64,000 bases of DNA from the NCBI GenBank assembly GCA_951812585.1, contig OX638318.1, positions 214,819 to 278,818 of the forward strand, given 5' to 3'. Positions 28,259 to 38,600 of this stretch are shown piece by piece. The first letter of the stretch is position 1. Each line of letters begins with the position of its first letter. This stretch comes from Rhodothermales bacterium. Lineage in GTDB: Bacteria > Bacteroidota > Rhodothermia > Rhodothermales > Bin80. The notes under the pieces were generated by a model. That model searched no databases, had not been told where the DNA came from, and saw nothing but the letters and a program-made list of their open reading frames with translations. The position numbers and the translations under genes are program-made.

Positions 28259-29200
28259 ATGGTGACACCACGCCTCATAGGCAACTTTCGGCCGACGACA
28301 CCGGCAACCCCCCAGACCCGTGCCATCGAGGGGCGTGCGGTGATACCAGGAAGATCCACGCTGCGCCGGGTAGAAATTTTTGATGCGTGCCCTGTGATCA
28401 ATCAGCGCGCCCGAGTCGTCACCGGCAGCAACTCCAGCCTGCGCTTCTTGCGAATGGCGCGCATCGCGCTCTGCCCGGACGAGCCGGGCTACTCGCCCAT
28501 CACCGTGGTGCTGCGCAGCACCGAAGAGGCATTGTTTTATGTCAATCGCGGCAGCGCACTGATCCAAGTGGCTGGTGCGGAATACGAATTGCGCACGTTC
28601 GATGTCCTCTACGTAGGGCTCGGGGAAAGGATCACGATTCGTACCACCAGCGCGGTGTGCGACATCAGCGAGTTTTGCGCAATCGACTGCCATACCAAGT
28701 ACCCGCAGGCGCTGGTTCGCCATGCAGCCATAGAAGGTACTCATCTGGCCGCGAATGTCGGCACCAAGCGACCCATGACACAGCGGACCGTGTACAAGCT
28801 GATTGACCAGAATGTGCAAGCGTGCCGACTGCTCTTTGGCGATACGTTCATGGCCAACGTCGGCGGCGTGGGTAGCTATCCACCTCATTTCCATGGCCCC
28901 GATGGCCCGCACGGTCTCGGACCAGACGCCAAGGAGGAAATCTACCACTTCCGCTGTGCAACCACGCTGCAGGACGATGTGCCTTACGTGCTCCAAAATT
29001 GTGCGCGTCCTGGAGAAGCAGTCGACAGCTATGTGCATCTCTTTGATGAGCAGGCGATCAATGTGACGCCGAACTATCACGACACCATCGCACCGCCCTC
29101 GGTGGATTTCATGTTCACCTGGTGCCTGGGCGCCTTTACCGAAAATGTGCGAGACTGGGCAAGAATCGTGACGCGCCCCGGCTATGAAGACGAGTGGTAG
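28259..29200 (+). CDS. KduI/IolB-family uronate isomerase
   Basis: A two-cupin isomerase of about 313 residues. The metal-binding second cupin reads SYPPHFHGPDGPHGLGPDAKEEIYHFR, close to the SxPPHKHD...EEIYYF pattern of 5-deoxyglucuronate isomerase (IolB) and related to 5-keto-4-deoxyuronate isomerase (KduI). Its place between uxaC and a TRAP transporter argues for a uronate substrate, whereas IolB proper serves inositol breakdown. The start is uncertain: ATG 28259 is used, but homologous sequence is only clear from about residue 45. Its end overlaps dctP by 17 bases. Confidence 0.8.
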   Translation: MVTPRLIGNFRPTTPATPQTRAIEGRAVIPGRSTLRRVEIFDACPVINQRARVVTGSNSSLRFLRMARIALCPDEPGYSPITVVLRSTEEALFYVNRGSALIQVAGAEYELRTFDVLYVGLGERITIRTTSAVCDISEFCAIDCHTKYPQALVRHAAIEGTHLAANVGTKRPMTQRTVYKLIDQNVQACRLLFGDTFMANVGGVGSYPPHFHGPDGPHGLGPDAKEEIYHFRCATTLQDDVPYVLQNCARPGEAVDSYVHLFDEQAINVTPNYHDTIAPPSVDFMFTWCLGAFTENVRDWARIVTRPGYEDEW

Positions 29201-30170
29201 TGCCTCCATCGTTGCGGCGCTGATCTTCGTCGCCTGCGGCCAGCATCAGGACGTAACCGTCGTCAAGCTTGGCCACGGCCTTGATACCAATCATCCGGTA
29301 CATCAGGCCATGGTGTTTATGCAGGAGCGCGTGTACGAGAAAAGCGGCGGCACGATGTGGATTGATATCTACCCGAGCCAGCAGCTCGGAACAGAACGTC
29401 AGCTTTTGGAACTGCTGCAGCTGGGGAGTCTCGGCATGACGAAGGTGGCGGCCGCTGTCCTCGAAGGCTTCGCACCCAAGTACAAGGTGCTAAGCCTTCC
29501 GTACCTCTTCAGAGACGAAGCACACCGCTTTGCGGTGTTCGAGGGTGAGATAGGACAAGAGCTGCTGCTATCGAGCGAAGACTACTGGCTGCGCGGCCTG
29601 ACCTACTACGATGCGGGCAGCCGAAGCTTCTATACGAAGGCACAACCGATTCGCACGCCGGACGACCTTCAAGGGCTGAAGATTCGGACACTGGAAAGCA
29701 TCACGCAAGTCCAGATGGTCAATGCGCTGGGCGGCTCAGCCACGCCAATATCGTGGGGAGAGCTGTATACCGCCCTGCAGCAGGGCGTCGTAGACGGCGC
29801 AGAAAACAATCCACCTTCCTTCTACACCTCCCGCCACTACGAGGTATGCAAGTACTATTCGCTGGACGAGCATACGGGCATACCCGACGTGCTGCTGATC
29901 AGCACCATAGTCTGGGAAAAGCTTACGGAAGAAGAGCAAGCGTGGCTTACGGAAGCCGCTTTGGAATCTGCGAAGCATCAGAAAATTCTGTGGAAGGCGG
30001 CAACGGAAGAAGCACTGGCCGCCGTGCAAGCCGCGGGTGTAGAGGTGATCTACCCGGACAAAGCAGCCTTCCGAGAAAAGAGTGCCGCAATCTATGAGGC
30101 CTATCGTGATCAGCCAGCGATCACGGACCTGATCCGGCGTATTCAAGCGGTCACTCCGGTAATACCCTAG
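29184..30170 (+). CDS. dctP: TRAP transporter substrate-binding protein DctP
   Basis: The extracytoplasmic solute receptor of a TRAP transporter, 328 residues. The short leader ends in a lipobox-like FVACG, so it is probably lipid-anchored. Family features are LGHGLDTNHPVHQAM, YPSQQLGTERQLLELLQLG, LPYLFRDEAHRFAVF, the ligand-binding arginine region GLKIRTLES, and QQGVVDGAENNPPSF. It overlaps the end of the isomerase gene and stands 3 bases before dctQ. Uronate is the expected ligand from context. Confidence 0.93.
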   Translation: MKTSGSASIVAALIFVACGQHQDVTVVKLGHGLDTNHPVHQAMVFMQERVYEKSGGTMWIDIYPSQQLGTERQLLELLQLGSLGMTKVAAAVLEGFAPKYKVLSLPYLFRDEAHRFAVFEGEIGQELLLSSEDYWLRGLTYYDAGSRSFYTKAQPIRTPDDLQGLKIRTLESITQVQMVNALGGSATPISWGELYTALQQGVVDGAENNPPSFYTSRHYEVCKYYSLDEHTGIPDVLLISTIVWEKLTEEEQAWLTEAALESAKHQKILWKAATEEALAAVQAAGVEVIYPDKAAFREKSAAIYEAYRDQPAITDLIRRIQAVTPVIP

Positions 30171-30173
30171 CGC

Positions 30174-30644
30174 ATGGAGAAGGCCCGCCGCCTTGTTGAC
30201 CTTGTACTTTCGGCCATCCTGGTCGCCATCATGGCCGCGCTCGTTCTGGATGTGCTCTGGCAGGTCTTTACGCGGTTCCTCTTGAATAATCCCAGCTCCT
30301 ATACCGAGGAATTGGCCCGGTATCTCATGATCTGGGTCGGACTCCTGGGTGCCGGCTACGCAGCGGGAAAGAAGCTGCACCTCGCGGTGGATCTCTTGCC
30401 CCGCAAGCTCACCGGCAATCGCGCGAGAGCTCTGGGCCTGGTCATCCAGATGCTCACGCTGCTCTTCGCCTTATCCATCCTGGTAGGCGGTGGTTCGCGC
30501 CTCGTGTGGACCATGCTCTACCTTGGCCAAACCTCCGCTGGACTACAGATCCCGTTGGGCTATGTGTACCTGGTCGTACCGCTCAGCGGCCTGGTCATGA
30601 CTTTCTATACGGCTTGTGATCTGGTGCAAACATTGCGCAGGTGA
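30174..30644 (+). CDS. dctQ: TRAP transporter small membrane subunit DctQ
   Basis: A 156-residue protein with four predicted membrane helices; the family motif SYTEELARYLMIWVGLLGAGYA follows the first. It joins DctM to form the sodium-driven membrane part of the uronate TRAP system. Its stop TGA shares a base with the ATG of dctM. Confidence 0.9.
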   Translation: MEKARRLVDLVLSAILVAIMAALVLDVLWQVFTRFLLNNPSSYTEELARYLMIWVGLLGAGYAAGKKLHLAVDLLPRKLTGNRARALGLVIQMLTLLFALSILVGGGSRLVWTMLYLGQTSAGLQIPLGYVYLVVPLSGLVMTFYTACDLVQTLRR

Positions 30645-31936
30645 TGGAACTCACTGATGCCCTGGTGCTCGCCTTCTGCTTCGCCGCACTCCTTGCGATC
30701 GGCGTGCCCATTGCCTACAGCATTGGACTCGCCACCGTGGTCACCATGCTGCTAAGCATGGATCTGGTGCCTGCCGTCACCACTACGGCGCAGCGTATTG
30801 CTACGGGCCTGGACAGTTTCGCGCTCCTCGCGATACCGTTCTTCATCCTGGCAGGCCAGATCATGAATCGCGGCAGCATCGCACGGCGACTCATTGATTT
30901 CGCCAAGGCGCTGCTAGGCATGCTGCCTGCCAGCCTGGCCCATGTGCATATCCTGGCTTCCATGCTTTTTGGCGCCATATCAGGCTCCGCTGTGGCTGCA
31001 GCATCAGCGGTTGGGGGCGTCATGGCCCCTCAGATGGCAAAGGAGGGCTACGACAAGGACTATGCTGCCGCCGTTAACATCACATCGGCTACGACGGGTC
31101 TGTTAATCCCTCCCAGCAATATCCTCATCGTGTATTCGCTGGCCAGCGGCGGTGTATCGATTGCCGCGCTTTTTCTGGCCGGGTACCTGCCTGGGCTCCT
31201 GGTTGGCTTGCTGCTGATGACTGCGGCCGGGTTTATGGCGGTGCGGCGCGGGTTTGGGTCGCGACAGGCCGTGCCAATCCGCATGCTGCTGCGCCGCGCC
31301 GTAGATGCGGTTCCCAGCCTTACGCTTCTCATTGTGGTGATGGGCGGCATCATCGCGGGCATTTTTACCGCGACGGAGGCCGCAGCGATCGCCGTGCTGT
31401 ACGCCTTGATCCTGGCCTTTATCTACCGCGAAATCACCTGCCGCGACCTGCCCAAGATCTTCATCGACGCCTGCCTTACGACCGCCGTCGTACTGCTCCT
31501 TGTGGCAACCTCTGTGGGCATGAGCTGGATCATGGCCTATGTGAACATTCCCCAGAACGTAGCGGCGGCGCTGGTTGCGCTGACAGACAGCAGGCTCATC
31601 ATACTGCTGATCATCAATGTGCTGCTTCTTTCTGTCGGCACCTTCATGGACATCACGCCCGCCGTGCTGATCTTTACGCCCATCTTCCTGCCTGTGGCAC
31701 TCGACCTCGGCATTGATCCGATCCACTTCGGCATCATCATGGTCTTCAACCTGTGCATCGGGCTGTGCACACCGCCCGTAGGCACCGTGCTGTTCGTCGG
31801 CGTGGGCGTAGCAAAGACATCCATTGCAGGCGTGATCGGGCCGCTGTTGCCGCTGTTTGCAGCCATGGTGCTGGCGCTTCTGGCGGTGATCTATGTGCCT
31901 GGCCTCAGCCTTTGGCTTCCAGAACTGTTCCTGTAG
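30644..31936 (+). CDS. dctM: TRAP transporter large membrane subunit DctM
   Basis: A 430-residue, about twelve-helix membrane protein. Typical stretches are the GLDSFALLAIPFFILAGQIM motif, FGAISGSAVAAASAVGGVM, TSATTGLLIPPSNILIVYSL and the late NLCIGLCTPPVGTVLFVG. ATG 30644 overlaps the dctQ stop (TGATG); a GTG one codon earlier is possible. Two bases separate it from uxaB, so the transporter and the reductase are one transcription unit. Confidence 0.93.
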   Translation: MELTDALVLAFCFAALLAIGVPIAYSIGLATVVTMLLSMDLVPAVTTTAQRIATGLDSFALLAIPFFILAGQIMNRGSIARRLIDFAKALLGMLPASLAHVHILASMLFGAISGSAVAAASAVGGVMAPQMAKEGYDKDYAAAVNITSATTGLLIPPSNILIVYSLASGGVSIAALFLAGYLPGLLVGLLLMTAAGFMAVRRGFGSRQAVPIRMLLRRAVDAVPSLTLLIVVMGGIIAGIFTATEAAAIAVLYALILAFIYREITCRDLPKIFIDACLTTAVVLLLVATSVGMSWIMAYVNIPQNVAAALVALTDSRLIILLIINVLLLSVGTFMDITPAVLIFTPIFLPVALDLGIDPIHFGIIMVFNLCIGLCTPPVGTVLFVGVGVAKTSIAGVIGPLLPLFAAMVLALLAVIYVPGLSLWLPELFL

Positions 31937-31938
31937 CC

Positions 31939-33408
31939 ATGCCTGTGGAGCCTCTGCCGCTTATTCGGCGCACCACGCCGGCCCGTTCAGAGAAAGTCCT
32001 CCAATTTGGCACGGGGCGCTTCCTGCGCGCTTTTGCTGATTTTTTCGTCGACCGCGCCAACCGCGCGGGGCTTTTCGGCGGCAGCATCGTGGTAGTGCAA
32101 TCCACTGGTCGCAGCGCAGCGCAAGCGCTCAATGCACAAGGCGGCTGCTACACGCTATGGACACGGGACCAAGGTGGCGAAAGATTTGTGGTCGTGAGCG
32201 CTGTCAGCCGCGCGCTGGCGGCAAACGAAGACTGGGACCGCGTGCTGGCCCTGGCGCGGAGCGAAGACCTTGGCCTGGTGCTCTCCAATACCACCGAGGT
32301 TGGCCTTGCGCTGCATGCGGACGATGACCTTTATGGCAATCCGCCCCGATCGTTTCCAGCCAAGCTCACCGCAGTGCTTTATGCACGTGCACAGCACTTC
32401 AACTTTGACCCTGCCCGCGGCCTCGTAGTGCTGCCGTGTGAACTGATCGATAACAACGGCAGCGTGCTGCGCGCACTGGTGGAAACCGCGGCACGCAGGG
32501 CCAAGCTGGACGAGGCGTTCCTTCCTTGGCTTGCGCGCTCTACCGCGTTCTGCAACACGCTGGTAGACCGCATCGTGCCCGGTTCCCCGCCCAAAGACGA
32601 GCACCGGATTATAGAGCAACAACTCGGATACTCCGACCCGCTGCTCATAACTGCCGAGGGCTACCGGCTCTGGGCTATTGAAGGCGGCGACGCTTTGAGG
32701 AAGCGAATCGGTTTTGCGGATACCGATCCGGGCATCGTCATCGCACCGGACATCACGCCGTTTCGCTTGCGCAAGATTCGCCTGCTCAATGGCGGCCATA
32801 CGCTGACCGTCCCCTTGGGTCTTTTGGCGGGCAACCGCACCGTGCTGGACAATGTGACCAATCCGGTCACCGCTCCCTTTATCAAAGCCTTGCTGCGGCA
32901 GGAGATCGGGCCGACACTGGACGTAGACCCCGCTACCATTGGTCCCTACATTGACGAGGTGCTGGACCGGTGGCGCAACCCGCACCTTGTGCACCGCCTC
33001 ATCGACATCACGCTGCAGTCCACGACGAAGATGCGCCATCGGGTCGTTCCCACCATAGCGGCATGCTACGCGCGACTTGGCACTGCGCCGCGCCGCATTG
33101 CGCTCGGCTTTGCATCCTACCTCCTCTTCATGCGGGGTGAGATCCAAGAGGGTGGCACGATATACACGGCGTGGCAGGGCACACGGCATGTAGTGCGGGA
33201 TGATGAAGCGGCATTCATGCGGGACGCTTGGCAAAAGCACCCGGCACCGGAAGACCTGGCCGCATACGTCTGCAGCAATGTGCGCCTGTGGGGATTTGAC
33301 CTGGATGCCTTGCCGCTTTGGACCGACACGGTCGCCGGGTGCATGCAGCGGCTGATCAGCGGCGGCGTCGAGGCAGCGATAGGGCACATTGAAGGCGCTT
33401 TTTCGTAA
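31939..33408 (+). CDS. uxaB: tagaturonate reductase (altronate oxidoreductase)
   Basis: An NADH-dependent long-chain mannitol-dehydrogenase-family enzyme reducing tagaturonate to altronate. The ATG at 31939, after the dctM stop, gives 489 residues. KVLQFGTGRFLRAFADFFVD holds the nucleotide-binding start, VVQSTG the next strand, PCELIDNNG and RSTAFCNTLVDRIV the middle, and KIRLLNGGHT the catalytic lysine/histidine region. The branch is nearer UxaB than fructuronate reductase UxuB. With uxaC and uxaA it completes galacturonate to ketodeoxygluconate; the kinase and aldolase steps are not in the window. Confidence 0.9.
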   Translation: MPVEPLPLIRRTTPARSEKVLQFGTGRFLRAFADFFVDRANRAGLFGGSIVVVQSTGRSAAQALNAQGGCYTLWTRDQGGERFVVVSAVSRALAANEDWDRVLALARSEDLGLVLSNTTEVGLALHADDDLYGNPPRSFPAKLTAVLYARAQHFNFDPARGLVVLPCELIDNNGSVLRALVETAARRAKLDEAFLPWLARSTAFCNTLVDRIVPGSPPKDEHRIIEQQLGYSDPLLITAEGYRLWAIEGGDALRKRIGFADTDPGIVIAPDITPFRLRKIRLLNGGHTLTVPLGLLAGNRTVLDNVTNPVTAPFIKALLRQEIGPTLDVDPATIGPYIDEVLDRWRNPHLVHRLIDITLQSTTKMRHRVVPTIAACYARLGTAPRRIALGFASYLLFMRGEIQEGGTIYTAWQGTRHVVRDDEAAFMRDAWQKHPAPEDLAAYVCSNVRLWGFDLDALPLWTDTVAGCMQRLISGGVEAAIGHIEGAFS

Positions 33409-33415
33409 AAGCGCC
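33394..33415 (+). terminator. hairpin across the uxaB stop and cysS leader
   Basis: GGCGCTTTT, loop TCGT, AAAAGCGCC: a perfect nine-pair stem containing the uxaB stop and ending five bases before the cysS ATG. No T-run follows. It could end or attenuate transcription, or hide the cysS ribosome site. Confidence 0.4.
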
Positions 33416-33420
33416 GCCCT

Positions 33421-35085
33421 ATGAGCAACGAGATATCCTTGCGCCTCTACAACACGCTTACCGGCAAGGTCGAACCCGTATACCCGAAGGAGCCTGAACA
33501 TCTGCGCATGTACGGGTGCGGCCCCACTGTCTATTCGTACGCGCACATCGGCAACTTTCGTTCGTTCCTCACAGCGGATCTGATTCTGCGCACGGCCCGG
33601 GCCATCGGCTGGAAAACGACGTACGTGACGAATATCACAGATGTCGGCCACCTTGTGGACGATGATACCATCGACCCCGGGGGTGAGGACCGTATGGCGC
33701 GTGCACTGCGGTCCAAAGAAGGGCAGCGCTTCCCCAACGTATGGGACCTCGCCCGCCACTACGCTCAGGCGTTTGAGTACGACGCACGCCGCCTCAACCT
33801 GTTGGAGCCCGATGTGCGTCCACGCGCGACCGACCATATCCGTGAGCAGATACAGGCCATTGAAAAGCTCATGGAAATCGGCGCGGCATATGAAACGTCC
33901 ACCGCCGTGTACTTCTCTGTGCGCACGTTCGAGGACTACGGCAAGCTGTCTGGCAACCGTGATGCCGCGCAGCTCATGCACGCGGTTCGTGAAGTAGTTG
34001 TGGATGATGAGAAGCGCGACCCACGGGACTTTGCGCTGTGGAAGAAGGATCCGCACCACCTGATGCAGTGGCACAGCCCCTGGGGCTGGGGGTTCCCCGG
34101 CTGGCACATTGAATGCTCCGTCATGGCCCAGACCTATCTGAGCGAAGAGATAGATCTCCACACCGGTGGTGAAGACCTGATCTTTCCCCATCACGAATGC
34201 GAAATCGCGCAGGCAGAAAGTCTGACCGGCAAGCCGTTTGCACGCCACTGGGTGCATACGCGGTTCCTGCAGGTCGAGGGCCAGAAGATGTCCAAGCGCC
34301 TCGGCAATTTTCTGCGCGTCCGGGACGTACTCGGCAAGTACAAGGAAGAGGAGTTTCCGTTTGCGCTGCGCCTGGCGCTTATCGCAGGACACTATCGTCA
34401 GCCGTTCAACTACACGAACAAGGCGCTAAGCGATGCCGTGGATCATGTGCGGCGCCTGCGGGAAGCATTCTTTAAGTGTGCAAACGAAGCAATAGACACG
34501 AAAGGGTCTGAAAACCGCGACCTGGAAGTAGCGCTGCGCAAACAGTACCAGCGGGCTCTGGAGGCAATGAAGGATGATCTCAACACTCCGGAGGCCATTG
34601 CCGCTGCGCTGAAGGGTGCCAAGATGATCCGCACTGCCGAAGGCAGGCTGGGCGGTCGCGCGGCGAAAGCGGCCCGGAAATTCTTGGACGATATCAACGA
34701 GCTTCTGGGTGTGATTGTACCTAATCCTATGAACCTGCAGGGGAGCATTACGGCCGGCGTGCCAAGGCTTTCCGGGCGCCTCAGCATCGGTGACGATGTG
34801 GAGCCTGTGAACCCGCAGACGACCATTACGGCCGGCGAGTCAGGGGTTTCCGCGCCCTCCAGCATCGGTGACGATGTGGGGGTGGAGGTGCACGGTCTTC
34901 TGGTGCCTAAGAAAGTTGCGGGTAGCATAGCGCCGCTTATTAAAGCCCGCACGAAAGCACGGACCCTGAAGGATTGGAAGCGGTCGGACGCGCTGCGCGA
35001 CGAGATTCTAGGCAAGATTCCGTTTGAAGCCGAGCTCCGCGATACGCCGGAGGGCACGAAGCTAAACCGCAAAATAACTGCGTAA
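33421..35085 (+). CDS. cysS: cysteinyl-tRNA synthetase with C-terminal insertion
   Basis: The class I synthetase charges tRNA-Cys. [20 protein letters not shown] carries the zinc cysteine and the HIGH-like [14 protein letters not shown] and [12 protein letters not shown] hold the other zinc ligands, and KMSKR replaces KMSKS. At 554 residues it is about 60-90 longer than common enzymes. The excess lies near residues 437-500, between the helical bundle and the last helices, and contains two imperfect copies of a 26-residue unit (ITAG...SIGDDV). The reading frame and both halves are intact, so the enzyme should work. It is 12 bases from uxaB. Confidence 0.95.
   Translation: MSNEISLRLYNTLTGKVEPVYPKEPEHLRMYGCGPTVYSYAHIGNFRSFLTADLILRTARAIGWKTTYVTNITDVGHLVDDDTIDPGGEDRMARALRSKEGQRFPNVWDLARHYAQAFEYDARRLNLLEPDVRPRATDHIREQIQAIEKLMEIGAAYETSTAVYFSVRTFEDYGKLSGNRDAAQLMHAVREVVVDDEKRDPRDFALWKKDPHHLMQWHSPWGWGFPGWHIECSVMAQTYLSEEIDLHTGGEDLIFPHHECEIAQAESLTGKPFARHWVHTRFLQVEGQKMSKRLGNFLRVRDVLGKYKEEEFPFALRLALIAGHYRQPFNYTNKALSDAVDHVRRLREAFFKCANEAIDTKGSENRDLEVALRKQYQRALEAMKDDLNTPEAIAAALKGAKMIRTAEGRLGGRAAKAARKFLDDINELLGVIVPNPMNLQGSITAGVPRLSGRLSIGDDVEPVNPQTTITAGESGVSAPSSIGDDVGVEVHGLLVPKKVAGSIAPLIKARTKARTLKDWKRSDALRDEILGKIPFEAELRDTPEGTKLNRKITA
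34744..34879 (+). repeat. imperfect tandem repeat inside cysS
   Basis: Two 58-base blocks at 34744-34801 and 34822-34879 are about 80-85 percent identical with a period of 78 bases (26 codons). The outer parts, CATTACGGCCGGCG and AGCATCGGTGACGATGTGG, are fully conserved while the middle has drifted. Together they make up most of the extra segment of CysRS. Confidence 0.7.
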
Positions 35086-35089
35086 CCTG

Positions 35090-35623
35090 ATGACTGATAT
35101 TACCTTCTTGGACTACAACGAGATCGGCGGCGGTCTTTCACGCATGCTGAATCGCTTTCGCGACGAGGGCACGCTCACGGGAGATGCGGACGAGGATGCC
35201 TTCCTTCGTGCCCATCCCGAGGCGGCGCTTTTGGGCTTGCTTTTCGATCAGCGCGTTCGTGCAGAATCAGCCTTCACAGGGCCGCGACGCCTCTACGATC
35301 AGATCGGCCACCTGGATATGGCGCGTCTCGCGACATATGATCCCGAAGCGCTTCGTGACATCTTTGCGCCGCCACCCCTGGCGGTGCACCGCTTCTCCAA
35401 CAAGATGGCCGACTTCACACGAAAGGTGGCACAAGCCATCGTGGAAAACTATGGCGGCGATGTCACCAGGCTCTGGAACGATGGCGCGGACAGCACGACG
35501 GTACGCAAACGGTTTCAGGCGCTGCCCGGGTTTGGGCCAGGCAAGTCAGCGAAGGTCAAGTACGTGCTGCACTACCTCGGCTTCAGAGATTTCTCTGGTG
35601 AGACTGCTTCCGCTGGAAAGTAG
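35090..35623 (+). CDS. HhH-GPD family DNA repair protein
   Basis: A 177-residue protein of the small uncharacterised HhH-GPD branch (the TIGR03252 type). LGLLFDQRVRAESAFTGPRRL is the family's N-terminal helix pair, PPPLAVHRFSNKMADFTRKVA the middle, and LPGFGPGKSAKVKYVLHYLG the helix-hairpin-helix with GPD-like region. The C-terminus is short and the last 52 bases overlap the convergent RND pump gene. Base-excision glycosylase activity is suggested by the family but not proven for this branch. Confidence 0.75.
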   Translation: MTDITFLDYNEIGGGLSRMLNRFRDEGTLTGDADEDAFLRAHPEAALLGLLFDQRVRAESAFTGPRRLYDQIGHLDMARLATYDPEALRDIFAPPPLAVHRFSNKMADFTRKVAQAIVENYGGDVTRLWNDGADSTTVRKRFQALPGFGPGKSAKVKYVLHYLGFRDFSGETASAGK

Positions 35624-38600
35624 TGCTTGTACAGCGTCGGCACCACAAACATGTTGAGGAGCGTCGAGGTAAGCAGTCCGCCCAGGATGACGATGGCCAT
35701 CGGAGACTGAATCTCCTTGCCCTGCTCCGAGCCACCGAGCGCCAGCGGCAGGAGCGCCAGGGCCGCCGTGATGGCGGTCATCATGATCGGAATAAGGCGC
35801 TCAAGGGTCCCCTGGAGCACCGCATTGTCAAGCGATAGCCCCTGCGCACGAAGATTCTGGTACTGACTCACCAGCAAAAGGCCGTTGCGCACCGCGATCC
35901 CGAACAGGGTCAAGAAACCCACCATGGCGGCCAGGTTCAACTCAGTACCCGTGATCACAAGCGTCAGAATCCCGCCGGTGAGCGCCAGTGGCAGGTTCAC
36001 CATTACCAGCAGCGCAAGCTTCGCCCCGCGGAGCGCCCGTTGCAGGATCACGAAAATCAGCACCAGCGCCAGTATGGAGAACAGCCCCAGCCGCATCGCC
36101 GCTTCGTTGGCACTGGTGACCCGGCCCTCCATCACGTAGTTGAAGCCAGTGGGCCACGACATGCTGCTTAGCTGCTGCCCCAATTCCCGCACCGCCGCCG
36201 CGGTATTGCCCCCCGTGACGCTCGCCGACACGCTGAGCACACGCTGCGCGTTTTCCCGACTGATTGTGTTGAGGCCGCGTTCCCAGCTTAGATCAACCAG
36301 TTCGCCCAGTTCCACGCGTGTGCCATGCCCAGAATTGACCTGTGCACGCAGGATTTCCTCGCCTGTGCTTCGGCGCTCTTCTGGAAAGCGCACGACCACA
36401 TCGTAAACGGCCGTGCCGTCTTGCACGGAAGTAACCGCACGGCCGCCGAAGGCAGTCTCAATGTATTTGACCAGCTGCCCTGCCGTGATGCCGTAGAATG
36501 CCATACGCTCTCGGTTGGCATACAGGCGAAGCTGTGGAACGAACGCCTGCGCTTCCACCAGGATATCCGCGAGGCCCTGAATTGAACCCATGCGCGCGCC
36601 GACTTCCGCTGCCTTCTGGCGCATCAGCGCCAGGTCCTGGCCATAGATCTTGACCACCAAGGCGCTCCGCGACCCGCTGAGCACATGATCGATGCGGTGG
36701 CTGATGGGCTGACCGAACGTCGTAATGACGCCCGGCAGCGCAGCTGCGCCGGAGCGCAGCTCTTCCAGTACCTCTTCAAAATCATGATCCGACAGGTCCA
36801 AGGCTACATCAATCTCTGAAGTGCTTACAGGCAGCAGATGGTCATCAAGATCTCCTCGACCGGTGCGGCGGGACGTGGACAGCACAGCGGGATGCGCTCG
36901 CAGCGTTTCCTCCATCTTTACTCCAACGCCGCTGGACACCTCCAACGAAGTGCCCGGCATCATCTGGGTGTGAACCACCAGTGAGCCCTCCTGAAATGGC
37001 GGCAAAAAACCTCGATCCAGCGTAAACAGAAGCAACAGCGAAACCAGCAGCAGCCCAATCGATGATCCGAGCACGAGGCGTCTGCGCCGCAATCCCCATT
37101 CCAACAGCGGCCAGAACCACCGGACCGCCCACGCAGATACCCGGGCCACCCTGAGATTCGTGCCCGGCAGCCACAAGAGGCATAAAGTTGGTGTGATGGT
37201 CATCGCAACCACAAGCGACGCCAGAATGCTGATCACATACGCGTAACCCAACGGCTTCAGGAGTTGTCCCTCAAACCCACCCAGGAACAGGAACGGCACG
37301 AACACCACGCAGATGATCGCTGTTGCGTTCATGATGGGGCTCCGCACCTCCTTGGAGGCCTCAAAAACAATCGTGAGCGCGGACTCTTTCGTTCTGCTTC
37401 GCAATCTGCGATGCACATTCTCCACATCAATGATGGCATCGTCTACCAGTGCGCCGATGGCAATGGCCATGCCGCCGAGCGTCATGGTGTTGACGGTAGC
37501 ACCCGTAAGCTTCATCACCACCAGCGCCGCGCATAAGGAGATCGGTATGGCCAGCACCGAGATCACCGTAGCCCTCACGCTCCAGAGGAACAAAAACAGT
37601 ATGATGATCACCAGAAGCGCACCATCCCTGAGGGCTTCTATCACATTGTTGACCGCACGCCCGATAAAGATGGACTGCCGAAAAACATTGCGGTTTATTT
37701 CCAACGAAGCGGGCAAAGCCTGCCCCAATTCGTCGAGCGCCTCATCAATCCGGCGCGTCAGCTCGATGGTGTTCGCACCCGGCTGCTTCTGGATGGACAT
37801 CACCACAGCGGGCTGCCCGTTAATCGAAGCAGTGCCATAGCGCGGCTTGGACCCCATTCGCACGGTGGCTACATCGTCGACCAGGACCGGCACGCCATCG
37901 CGCAAGCCGACGACGGCGCTAGCAATATCCTCTATGTCGCGTATCCGCCCCAACCCGCGGATCTTTATTTCCCGGCCACTGGCCCGATAGATCCCGCCCG
38001 AGCCATCCCTGTTGGATTCACTCACCGCATCCATGACTTCGTCCAGAGAAAGCGCGTATTGGCGCAAGCGCTCTGGAAGCACGATGACATGAAATTCTTT
38101 CACATCGCCACCGATCGGCACCACCTGGGCCACGCCAGGCACTCCCAGGAGCTTGCGGCGAACCTCAAAATCCGCGATAGCACGCACATCAGTCGGCGGA
38201 AGTGAATCGCTCGAAAGCCCGATCAACATGATCTCGCCCATGATGGACGACGAGGGCGTCATGATGGGCTCGTGTATATCGGGAGGCAATACGTCGCCCA
38301 GGGATTGAACGCGCTCGCCTATGACGCGGCGCGCGTCGCTTAAGTCCGTGCCCCACTCGAAGTCCGCATGAATGACGCTGATGCCGTAGGCAGAGCTGCT
38401 GGTCACGCGCCGCACGCCGGCTGCTCCGATGATCGCCGCCTCTATGGGATACGTGATGAGCCGCTCAATATCTTCCGCTCCCATTCCATGCGCGTCTGTC
38501 AACACGGTAACCGCAGGGGCGGCAAGATCAGGAAATACATCTACGGGGAGGCTGACCGCAGACCATATCCCGGTGCCGATCAGAATTACTCCGCCAATAA

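Noticed and set aside
32155-34392. 745-codon open frame on the minus strand
   Set aside because: Antisense to uxaB and cysS, both certain. No recognisable domain.
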